This document shows, one piece after another, positions 1-6,052 of a DNA stretch of 6,052 bases. Each line of letters begins with the position of its first letter. The stretch's first letter is position 1. The stretch is from NCBI GenBank assembly GCA_002721165.1, contig PBJS01000016.1, positions 1-6,052 on the forward strand, in the 5' to 3' direction. The position numbers were made by a program, and so were the translations under genes. This DNA comes from Legionellales bacterium (GTDB lineage: Bacteria; Pseudomonadota; Gammaproteobacteria; Eutrophobiales; Eutrophobiaceae). The notes beneath the pieces were generated by a model that made no database searches, had not been told where the DNA came from, and saw only the letters and a program-made list of their open reading frames with translations.

Positions 1-360
1 GTGGATCAGGATGGAGATTTGTTGAAAGGCATTCCGGTACTCAGCCCATTAGTGCAACCGCTTATATATCAGTGGCCTGTCCATAAAATTAGTTTAGATT
101 TCATTCCTAAGGAGAAACCTACACAGCCCATATATCTGCTTGTTTATCGTGATCGGCATTATGAGATTGGTTTTGTTGAGCTTAATCAAATTGCTGCGAA
201 ATTAATCGAAGAGCTACAAAAAAATACCGATAAATCTGGAGAGCAAATTCTTTTACAAATAGCAGATCAATTAAAACACTCAGATCCAAATGTAGTTATC
301 AAAGGTGGTTTTGAAGTTATGCAGAATTTTAAAAACAAAGATATTTTATTGGGTACTTGA
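1..360 (+). CDS. HvfC/BufC-family protein (DUF2063 / NGO1945-like), C-terminal part; 5' end outside window
   Basis: The 119 visible residues match, from memory, the C-terminal half of the HvfC/BufC family (N-terminal DUF2063 domain plus an NGO1945-like C-terminal domain). Family landmarks appear in order: DQDGDLL, PVLSPL and YQWPVHKIS (residues 2-33), the strand LLVYRDR (46-52), VELNQIAAKLIEEL (59-72), and a closing helix with GGFEVMQNFKNKDILLGT (102-119). Family members are about 250 residues long and this segment corresponds to roughly residues 130-250, so the GTG at position 1 is almost certainly an internal valine and the gene starts left of the window. Proteins of this family act with an MNIO (DUF692) iron enzyme, probably as the precursor-binding partner, in maturing copper-chelating or copper-buffering ribosomal peptides. 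The precursor and MNIO genes are usually directly upstream, which cannot be seen here. The stop (TGA, 358-360) lies 6 bp from the convergent argG stop. The family call is firm; the pathway role is inferred from relatives. Confidence 0.85.
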   Translation: MDQDGDLLKGIPVLSPLVQPLIYQWPVHKISLDFIPKEKPTQPIYLLVYRDRHYEIGFVELNQIAAKLIEELQKNTDKSGEQILLQIADQLKHSDPNVVIKGGFEVMQNFKNKDILLGT

Positions 361-366
361 ATGTAT

Positions 367-1581
367 TTATTTTCTTTTTGCTTGCAATTTCAGACGTAGC
401 GCATTTAATTTAATAAACCCATCAGCATCTTTCTGGTCATAAGCGCCAGAGTCATCTTCAAAGGTTGCAATAGTCTCATCAAAAAGACTATCAGAATCAG
501 ATTTTCTTCCAGTTACAGATACACTACCCTTAAATAGTTTTAATCTTACTACACCATTAACTCTCGTTTGTGTCTTATCGATTAACGTTTGCAATGCTTC
601 TCTTTCCGGGCTCCACCAATAACCATTATAAATTAGCTTTGCATAGCGAGGCATTAAATCATCTTTGAGATGCATTACTTCACGATCTAGTGTTAACGAT
701 TCCATTGCTCTATGAGCCATAAGTAATATTGTGCCACCAGGTGTTTCATAGCAGCCTCGTGATTTCATTCCAACATAACGATTTTCAACAATATCACTCC
801 GTCCGATTCCATGCTTACCACCTAGTTCATTAAGGCTTGTAAGTAGTTTTGCGGGTGATAATTTCTTACCATTTAATGCAACTGGATCGCCTTGTTTAAA
901 TTCAATCTCAATTGATTGTCCTGAGTCAGGCGCATCTTCAGGTGCGACTGTCCAAAGCCACATAGCTTCATCAGGCGCACACCACGGATCTTCGAGTTGT
1001 CCCCCTTCATAAGAAATATGTAATAAATTTGCGTCCATTGAATATGGGGAGCCAGTTTCCTTTTTTCCTTCTATCGGTATTTTTTTGTTTTCAGCATATG
1101 CTAATAACTTTTCACGTGAGTTAAGATCCCATTCTCGCCATGGTGCGATCACTTTAATATTCGGATCTAAAGCATAAGCGCCTAGCTCGAACCGGACTTG
1201 GTCATTACCTTTACCAGTTGCCCCATGAGAAATTGCATCTGCACCTGTTTTGTTTGCAATCTCAACTAAGCGTTTAGCAATTAAAGGTCTAGCAATTGAA
1301 GTGCCTAATAAGTAACTACCTTCATAAATAGTATTTCCACGAAACATAGGAAAGACAAAATCTTGAACATATTCCTCAGTAAGATCTTCAATATAAATTT
1401 CCTTTATACCCATGTTCTCCGCTTTTGCGCGCGCTGCCCCAATTTCTTCACCCTGACCAATATCAGCAGTAAAGGTTACGATCTCACAATCGTAGGTATC
1501 TTTTAGCCAAGCAAGAATGACCGAGGTATCTAGGCCGCCCGAATAGGCTAATACAACTTTGTTAATGTTTTTCTTACTCAT
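367..1581 (-). CDS. argG: Argininosuccinate synthase, complete
   Basis: This cytoplasmic enzyme (EC 6.3.4.5) joins citrulline and aspartate using ATP, giving argininosuccinate, AMP and pyrophosphate, in the penultimate step of arginine synthesis. The 404-residue protein has the full N-type ATP-pyrophosphatase signature AYSGGLDTS (residues 12-20), the second conserved stretch HGATGKGNDQVRFE (119-132) that contributes to substrate and ATP binding, and SPYSMDANL (178-186). Its length fits the common class of about 400 residues, not the longer E. coli-type ArgG (about 447). The ATG at 1579-1581 is the only sensible start: an in-frame TAA lies two codons upstream and the SGGLDTS motif follows at the usual distance. 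No strong Shine-Dalgarno sequence precedes it. It lies 105 bp downstream of lpdA on the same strand, with a candidate promoter of its own in between. No gap, frameshift or missing motif was seen. Confidence 0.98.
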   Translation of the reverse strand: MSKKNINKVVLAYSGGLDTSVILAWLKDTYDCEIVTFTADIGQGEEIGAARAKAENMGIKEIYIEDLTEEYVQDFVFPMFRGNTIYEGSYLLGTSIARPLIAKRLVEIANKTGADAISHGATGKGNDQVRFELGAYALDPNIKVIAPWREWDLNSREKLLAYAENKKIPIEGKKETGSPYSMDANLLHISYEGGQLEDPWCAPDEAMWLWTVAPEDAPDSGQSIEIEFKQGDPVALNGKKLSPAKLLTSLNELGGKHGIGRSDIVENRYVGMKSRGCYETPGGTILLMAHRAMESLTLDREVMHLKDDLMPRYAKLIYNGYWWSPEREALQTLIDKTQTRVNGVVRLKLFKGSVSVTGRKSDSDSLFDETIATFEDDSGAYDQKDADGFIKLNALRLKLQAKRK

Positions 1582-1608
1582 CTTTTAAGTTACTTAGGTT
1601 AAAAAGGT

Positions 1609-1638
1609 CGATTATTATATATCTAAAGCGATTATTAT
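1609..1638. repeat. 10-bp direct repeat with 20-bp period upstream of argG
   Basis: CGATTATTAT occurs at 1609-1618 and again at 1629-1638, exactly 20 bp apart (about two helical turns), flanking the candidate -10 region of argG. The spacing would put both copies on the same DNA face, as with tandem regulator half-sites. The units are not palindromic and do not resemble ArgR boxes. In AT-rich DNA this could be chance, so a regulatory role is inference only. Confidence 0.5.
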
Positions 1639-1649
1639 GCTTTTGTCTA
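1614..1649 (-). promoter_or_regulatory. Candidate sigma70-type promoter for argG
   Basis: The 105-bp spacer between lpdA and argG (1582-1686), read on the - strand, holds a perfect TATAAT (1614-1619), 32 bp upstream of the argG ATG. No good -35 lies 16-18 bp before it. An alternative pairing is TAGACA (1644-1649) with TAGATA (1620-1625) at 18-bp spacing. Either would give a short leader of about 25-35 nt. The spacer is very AT-rich, so chance matches are likely and the exact hexamers are uncertain. No ArgR-box-like palindrome (TGAAT...ATTCA) is visible. Confidence 0.4.
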
Positions 1650-1686
1650 TTTAGTTAAGGTTAAGTTCTATCTTTTTTAATAAATA

Positions 1687-3399
1687 TCAGCGTTTTGGTA
1701 TGTAGAGATCAGTTATTGTACCGCTAAATGACTCAGCTGCCATTGCAACTGTTTCTGATAGTGTAGGGTGCGGATGAATGGTCAGACCAATATCTTCTGC
1801 ATCACTTCCCATTTCAATTGCCAGTGCACATTCTGCGATTAAATCTCCTGCATTTGGTCCAACAATAGCAGCACCAATAATTCGATTCGATACTTTATCA
1901 AATAAAATTTTTGTTATTCCTTCATCTCTACCAATCGCCAATGAACGTCCGCTTGCAGCCCAAGGAAAAACACCCTTGCCATACTCAATACCTTGCGCTT
2001 TTGCTTCAATTTCCGATAATCCTACCCAAGCAATTTCAGGATCCGTGTAGGCAACAGACGGGATAACTCGGTCATCGAACCCAACTTTATGCCCCGCAAT
2101 TACTTCTGCCGCAAGTTTTCCTTCATGTGTCGCTTTGTGCGCTAACATAGGTTGACCAACAATATCCCCGATAGCAAAGATATGAGCAACATTGGTTCTT
2201 TGTTGGTTATCTGCTGGGACAAAGCCATACTCATCGATATTAACACCAGCTTTGTCTGCACCAATTTTCCCTCCATTAGGGGACCGTCCTACAGCAACAA
2301 GAATTGCATCAAATTGATCTTTTTCAGGCGCATCTTTACCTTCAAAACATACTTCTAATCCTGTTTTTTTTGGAGTAACTGATGTTACTCCCGTTTTTAA
2401 ATAGATGTTTTCGTAAATTTTTTTAATTCTCTTTTGAAGTGGGCGAACTATATCCTTATCACAACCCGCGATTAGAGAATCCAGCATTTCAACAACGGTA
2501 ATTTTTGTTCCCATGGACGCATAAACAGTGGCCATTTCCAAACCAATAATCCCCCCGCCAATAACAAGCATACGGTCTGGAATATCTTTTAGTAGTAATG
2601 CGTCTGTCGAGTCCATGATACGCGGATCCTCGGGAAGAAAAGGCAATTTTGATGCCTGAGAACCAGCTGCAATAATAGCCGAGTTAAATGTTATAGTTTT
2701 AGTCTCACCATTATTATTTATTTCAATTGTGTTTGGAGAACTAAAACGTCCGTCACCCTCTATTACCTGAACATTCCTTTTTTTTGCCATACTTTTTAAA
2801 CCCGATGTGAGTTTATTAATAATTGATTCAGTCCAGTGACGTACAGATTTTGCATCGGGGTTATTTGATCCTAATTCAACTCCTTGTTCTTTAAGTTCTT
2901 CAATTTCCGATATTACCTTGCTTACATGAAGCAATGCCTTAGATGGAATACAACCAACATTCAGACAAACACCACCCAAGGAAGGATAACGTTCTATTAA
3001 AATTGTTTTTAAACCAAGATCAGCGGCACGAAAGGCAGCTGTGTAGCCACCTGGACCAGCACCTAATACAACGACTTCCGCATCTAAACCTTTTTTAGTA
3101 TTTTTATTTATGTTTTCTTCTTTTTGCTTTGGTTTTTCCTCTAATTTATTTTTGGTCGTGGTTTCTTTTATTTCAAGTTTAAGTATTAAATCTCCTTGAG
3201 AAATATTTTGACCTTGCACGATATTAATTTCTTTAACAATACCTGCATTTGGTGATGGAATATCCATTGTTGCTTTATCACTTTCCAATGTAATTAAAGA
3301 TTGCTCAATCTCAACTTTTTCACCTAGTGAAACATGTATTTCAATGATCTCTACTTCATCGAAATCACCAATATTAGGAACGAAAATATCTTTCATCAT
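1687..3399 (-). CDS. lpdA: Dihydrolipoyl dehydrogenase (E3) with N-terminal lipoyl domain, complete
   Basis: E3 of the pyruvate dehydrogenase complex (EC 1.8.1.4) reoxidises dihydrolipoyl groups on E2 through a disulfide and FAD, reducing NAD+. The 570-residue protein starts with a lipoyl domain (about 1-78) with the modifiable lysine K42 in ESDKATMD. A Lys/Glu/Asn-rich linker follows (about 78-105). The flavoprotein core has the FAD site GAGPGG (113-118), the redox pair C145/C150 in CLNVGC, the NAD site GGGIIG (281-286), the second FAD motif IFAIGDI, and the catalytic pair H544 and E549 in HPTLSE. Plain Lpd is about 470 residues; the extra 100 are the lipoyl arm, an arrangement known from Neisseria P64k and other beta/gamma-proteobacteria. 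Two adjacent ATGs (3397-3399 and 3394-3396) could start it; a weak GGG (3409-3411) lies 9 nt before the first. It is 24 bp downstream of aceF, clearly in the same operon. Two A8 runs occur in the coding strand (2364-2371, 2778-2785). Confidence 0.97.
   Translation of the reverse strand: MMKDIFVPNIGDFDEVEIIEIHVSLGEKVEIEQSLITLESDKATMDIPSPNAGIVKEINIVQGQNISQGDLILKLEIKETTTKNKLEEKPKQKEENINKNTKKGLDAEVVVLGAGPGGYTAAFRAADLGLKTILIERYPSLGGVCLNVGCIPSKALLHVSKVISEIEELKEQGVELGSNNPDAKSVRHWTESIINKLTSGLKSMAKKRNVQVIEGDGRFSSPNTIEINNNGETKTITFNSAIIAAGSQASKLPFLPEDPRIMDSTDALLLKDIPDRMLVIGGGIIGLEMATVYASMGTKITVVEMLDSLIAGCDKDIVRPLQKRIKKIYENIYLKTGVTSVTPKKTGLEVCFEGKDAPEKDQFDAILVAVGRSPNGGKIGADKAGVNIDEYGFVPADNQQRTNVAHIFAIGDIVGQPMLAHKATHEGKLAAEVIAGHKVGFDDRVIPSVAYTDPEIAWVGLSEIEAKAQGIEYGKGVFPWAASGRSLAIGRDEGITKILFDKVSNRIIGAAIVGPNAGDLIAECALAIEMGSDAEDIGLTIHPHPTLSETVAMAAESFSGTITDLYIPKR
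3257..3297. repeat. Copy 1 of a 41-bp diverged repeat (lipoyl-lysine region of lpdA)
   Basis: This stretch encodes the segment around the lipoyl lysine of Lpd and matches 4583-4623 in aceF at 36 of 41 positions by hand alignment, with an uninterrupted 15-base core. It reflects homologous lipoyl domains and not a mobile repeat. Confidence 0.8.
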
Positions 3400-3423
3400 T
3401 TTGAAATACCCGTAATAAATTTT

Positions 3424-4737
3424 TTACAATAAAATATGACGTATATCGGTTAATACAGTACTTAGAAATTGCGTGAATTGAGCACCAGCTACTCCATCAA
3501 TAACGCGATGATCATAGGACAGCGAAAACGGCAGAATAAGTCGAGGTTCAAATGACTCATTCTTGTAAACCGGTTTCATTGCCGCACGTGAAACACCTAG
3601 AATTGCAACCTCAGGGGCATTAATGATTGGCACGAAATGTAGCCCTCCAACACCGCCCAAACTCGATATTGTGAAACAGCCCCCTTGTAAATCCTTTGGC
3701 GCAATTTTTCCTTCTCTCGCCTTATTACTTAATTCTGTTATCTCTGTTGCAATCTCAAATAATCCTTTTTTATTAACGTCTTTCAGAACGGGAACTAATA
3801 ATCCATTTTTTGTATTTACTGCTACACCAACATGAAAATATTTTTTAATTATTAAGTTTTCACCACTTGGTTCGATTGAAGAGTTAAATTCTGGAAATTT
3901 TTGTAAGGCAACAACCACCGCCTTAATTAAAAAAGTTACGAGTGTTAATTTAACACCATCCTTTTTTGCAGATTCAAGTTTTGATTTTCTGAATTTTTCA
4001 AGTTCAGTGATATCTGCTTCATCAAATTGAGTAACATGAGGTATCGTTATCCAGCTACGGTGTAGGCTTTGTCCTGCAATTCGGCGGATACGAGTTAGTG
4101 GTTTTTGTTCAACTTCTCCAAATTTAGAGAAATCAACGGGAGGTATTTCTGGTGTAGAAAAAGCACCTTTATTTGCAAGTTTTTCACCAGACATAATGCT
4201 CTTGGTAAACGCTTTCACATCTTCTTTTAAAATTCTACTTTTTGGCCCTTTTCCATACACCAAACCAAGGTCAACACCTAATTCTCTCGCAAATCGTCTT
4301 ACCGAAGGACTTGCATGCGCTTTAGCTGATTTACTTTGTCCGGCCAATTGACTTGACTCTGGAGTTTTTGGTGGAGCGGGGGGCACAACTTTATTTTCAG
4401 TTTGTTTGTCAACTTCCGACGTTACTTTTTCTTCTATCTCTTCATTATTTATTTCTTTCGATGTCTTATTATCTTTTTTTACGCCTTCTTCAGCGATTAA
4501 TAGATTAATGATTGGTGTACCCTCTGAAACTTTATCACCGATATTAACTTTTATTTCCTTTATCTCACCTGAAGATGGCGAAGGAATATCCATCGATGCT
4601 TTATCACTTTCAACAGTAATTAATGTGTCTTCAGGCTGGACACTATCGCCAATACTAACGGCAATTTCGATTACTTCGACAGCATCAAAATCTCCAATAT
4701 CAGGGATTTTAATTTCTTCTATTTTTGACAAGGTCAT
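3424..4737 (-). CDS. aceF: Dihydrolipoyllysine-residue acetyltransferase (E2) of pyruvate dehydrogenase, complete
   Basis: E2 (EC 2.3.1.12) forms the core of the pyruvate dehydrogenase complex and transfers acetyl groups from its lipoyl arm to CoA. The 437-residue protein has one lipoyl domain (about 8-82) with lysine K46 in ESDKASMD. Next come a charged linker (83-118), a short Pro-rich piece PPAPPKTP (119-126), and a peripheral-subunit-binding domain (about 142-177, starting ASPSVRRFARELGV). The catalytic acetyltransferase domain (about 210-437) ends with the active-site motif DHRVIDG, with H410 and D414. E. coli AceF has three lipoyl domains; here there is one, and Lpd carries another. The ATG at 4735-4737 starts just before the lipoyl domain; GAG at 4740-4742 is the only Shine-Dalgarno-like element and sits unusually close. 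It lies 16 bp after aceE and 24 bp before lpdA. The IGDFD lipoyl start and charged linker favour the pyruvate complex over 2-oxoglutarate, which the aceE neighbour confirms. Confidence 0.97.
   Translation of the reverse strand: MTLSKIEEIKIPDIGDFDAVEVIEIAVSIGDSVQPEDTLITVESDKASMDIPSPSSGEIKEIKVNIGDKVSEGTPIINLLIAEEGVKKDNKTSKEINNEEIEEKVTSEVDKQTENKVVPPAPPKTPESSQLAGQSKSAKAHASPSVRRFARELGVDLGLVYGKGPKSRILKEDVKAFTKSIMSGEKLANKGAFSTPEIPPVDFSKFGEVEQKPLTRIRRIAGQSLHRSWITIPHVTQFDEADITELEKFRKSKLESAKKDGVKLTLVTFLIKAVVVALQKFPEFNSSIEPSGENLIIKKYFHVGVAVNTKNGLLVPVLKDVNKKGLFEIATEITELSNKAREGKIAPKDLQGGCFTISSLGGVGGLHFVPIINAPEVAILGVSRAAMKPVYKNESFEPRLILPFSLSYDHRVIDGVAGAQFTQFLSTVLTDIRHILL
4583..4623. repeat. Copy 2 of a 41-bp diverged repeat (lipoyl-lysine region of aceF)
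   Basis: This is the partner of 3257-3297, encoding the segment around lipoyl lysine K46 of AceF. The copies lie in the same orientation about 1.3 kb apart and differ at five positions, so they could support rare recombination or gene conversion between aceF and lpdA. Confidence 0.8.
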
Positions 4738-4753
4738 TTCTCATTAAAAATTT

Positions 4754-6052
4754 TTAGATACTTGTTGGTTCAGGCTTGTTTGGATCAATTTTATATTTTT
4801 TTATTGCCTCATTAATCTTACCTATTTCTATTTTTCCTTCATCGGCTAATCCTTTTAATGCAGAGACAACTATGTAATATCGATTTACTTCAAAAAATTT
4901 TCTTAATTGATTTCTTGTATCGCTTCTTCCAAACCCATCAGTACCTAATACAATATATTTATTAGGAATGAACTCACGTATTTGATCTGCATAAATTTTC
5001 ATATAATCAGTTGCTGCAACTACAGGCGTATTTTCATCTTCAAATAAAGACTCGACATATGTGAGTTTCTGCTTCTTATCAGGATGCAATAAATTTTGTC
5101 GTTTTATCGATAATCCTTCTCGTCGCAGCTCATTAAAGCTGGTCACACTCCATATATTTGATGAAATACCAAAGTCTTCTTCTAGCAGCTCAGCTGCTGC
5201 AATGACTTCGCGTAAAATTGTACCCGAGCCAAGTAATTGTATTTGTACTTTTGATTTATCTGATTTTTTTAAAAGGTACATTCCTTTAATGATGCCTTCT
5301 TCAGCATTTTTAGGCATTTCAGGATGTTGGTAGTTTTCATTCATTACCGTGATGTAATAGAACAAATCCTCGTCTTTGCTATACATGCGATGCATACCAT
5401 TTTGTATAATTACTGCAAGCTCATATGCAAACGTAGGATCATAGGAAACACAATTGGGTATTGTTGATGAAAACAGATGACTGTGACCATCCTGATGTTG
5501 TAGGCCTTCACCTGCAAGCGTTGTTCTTCCCGCTGTTCCACCAATCAGAAAACCACGAGAACGCATATCACCTGATGCCCAGGCCAAATCACCAATTCTT
5601 TGGAAACCAAACATCGAGTAGTACACAAAGAAAGGAATCATATAAGTATTGTGATTACGCCATGCTGTAGCTGCAGCAATCCATGATGAATATCCCCCTG
5701 CCTCATTAATACCTTCCTCGAGTATTTGACCTTTTATATCTTCTCGATAATACATAACCTGTTCAGAATCGACGGGCTCATACAATTGACCTACTGCTGA
5801 ATAAATTCCGTATTGTCGAAACATTCCTTCCATTCCAAATGTCCGCGCTTCATCCGGTATAATCGGCACTATATGTTTTCCAATCTTTTTATCTTTTAAT
5901 AATCCATTGAGAATGCGAACAAAAGCCATGGTTGTTGATATTTCTCTATCACCAGTCCCTTCCAATAATTTTTTATGAATATCAATATCAGGTATTTCAA
6001 GTTTAGGCGGGGATTTTCTTTTACTAAAGAAATAACCACCAAGTTCTTCACG
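4754..6052 (-). CDS. aceE: Pyruvate dehydrogenase E1 component (homodimeric type), C-terminal 432 residues; 5' end outside window
   Basis: E1 (EC 1.2.4.1) decarboxylates pyruvate with thiamine diphosphate and acetylates the lipoyl group of AceF. The frame stays open to the right edge, where it reads REELGGYFFSKRK, a segment that lies mid-protein in E. coli AceE (887 residues), so about half the protein is visible. The TTG at 5963-5965 is therefore an internal leucine and not a start. Counting from the window edge, DEARTFGMEG (from residue 67) and EGINE (113-117) hold the glutamates equivalent to E. coli E522 and the cofactor-activating E571. GEGLQHQDGHSH contains the conserved active-site histidines, and STTMAFVR and GTDGFGRSD are also intact. 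The homodimeric alpha-fused form distinguishes it from the two-gene pdhA/pdhB type. Wording such as FYYITVMNENYQHPEMP resembles beta/gamma-proteobacterial AceE. It is the first visible gene of the aceE-aceF-lpdA operon; the promoter lies beyond the window. No frameshift or missing motif was seen. Confidence 0.97.
   Translation of the reverse strand, partial: REELGGYFFSKRKSPPKLEIPDIDIHKKLLEGTGDREISTTMAFVRILNGLLKDKKIGKHIVPIIPDEARTFGMEGMFRQYGIYSAVGQLYEPVDSEQVMYYREDIKGQILEEGINEAGGYSSWIAAATAWRNHNTYMIPFFVYYSMFGFQRIGDLAWASGDMRSRGFLIGGTAGRTTLAGEGLQHQDGHSHLFSSTIPNCVSYDPTFAYELAVIIQNGMHRMYSKDEDLFYYITVMNENYQHPEMPKNAEEGIIKGMYLLKKSDKSKVQIQLLGSGTILREVIAAAELLEEDFGISSNIWSVTSFNELRREGLSIKRQNLLHPDKKQKLTYVESLFEDENTPVVAATDYMKIYADQIREFIPNKYIVLGTDGFGRSDTRNQLRKFFEVNRYYIVVSALKGLADEGKIEIGKINEAIKKYKIDPNKPEPTSI

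Noticed and set aside
361..399. Twelve-codon ORF starting ATG immediately after the hvfC-like stop (TGA ATG)
   Set aside because: It is very short, lies inside the 3' end of argG on the other strand, and encodes no leader-like or cysteine-patterned peptide. The adjacency looks like chance.
1640..1682. Intrinsic terminator after lpdA around the TTAA-rich motif
   Set aside because: The TTAA/TTAA symmetry has no GC stem and no properly placed U run on the transcribed strand.
1582..1686. ArgR operator or riboswitch upstream of argG
   Set aside because: No TGAAT/ATTCA palindromes and no GC-rich stems are present; the 105 bp are too AT-rich to suggest a structured leader.
1778..2358. Two + strand open frames (1778-2050, 2152-2358) opposite lpdA
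   Set aside because: They are antisense to a fully conserved lpdA, and their translations are low-complexity Ser/Ile/Pro-rich with no family resemblance.
3623..4747. + strand open frames at 3623-3835 and 4406-4747 opposite aceF
   Set aside because: They mirror the conserved E2 domains. The Ser/Ile-rich composition is what reverse-strand reading of Asp/Glu/Lys codons produces, and there is no start signal.
5061..5670. + strand open frames at 5061-5333 and 5461-5670 opposite aceE
   Set aside because: They are antisense to conserved active-site regions of AceE and have no recognisable domain.
5963..5965. TTG as the start of a short 403-residue E1-like protein
   Set aside because: The frame stays open to the window edge with conserved AceE sequence (REELGGYF...), so the gene simply continues upstream.

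Overview
The window is ordinary chromosomal DNA from an AT-rich proteobacterium. Three features point to the beta/gamma side: a homodimeric AceE-type pyruvate dehydrogenase E1, an E2 with a single lipoyl domain, and an E3 with its own N-terminal lipoyl domain. The combination is known from, for example, Neisseria. Coding density is very high and the spacers are short. The base composition (roughly 35-40% G+C by eye) would suit a streamlined or marine lineage, but the genus cannot be named from the sequence alone.

Layout, left to right. Positions 1-360 (+ strand) hold the C-terminal part of an HvfC/BufC-family protein, a partner of MNIO (DUF692) enzymes that build copper-binding peptide natural products. 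Six bases after its stop, and convergent with it, lies the stop of argG (367-1581, - strand), a complete argininosuccinate synthase. A 105-bp spacer (1582-1686) carries a candidate argG promoter and a 10-bp direct repeat with an exact 20-bp period. The rest is the pyruvate dehydrogenase operon, read right to left on the - strand: aceE (cut by the right edge, 4754-6052), aceF (3424-4737) and lpdA (1687-3399), with gaps of 16 and 24 bp.

How the genes work together. AceE decarboxylates pyruvate with ThDP and passes the acetyl group to the lipoyl arm of AceF. AceF makes acetyl-CoA, and Lpd reoxidises the lipoamide with FAD and NAD+. The lipoyl domains of AceF and Lpd are close relatives (30 of 44 identical residues around the lipoyl lysine) and still share a 41-bp stretch with 36 identical bases, so they look like copies of one another. 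ArgG belongs to arginine synthesis and has no direct link to the complex. It may also receive read-through from the operon, because no terminator is visible after lpdA.

No mobile element, CRISPR array, RNA gene or complete novel system is visible. The strongest lead to something less ordinary is the truncated HvfC/BufC gene, whose partners should lie just left of position 1.
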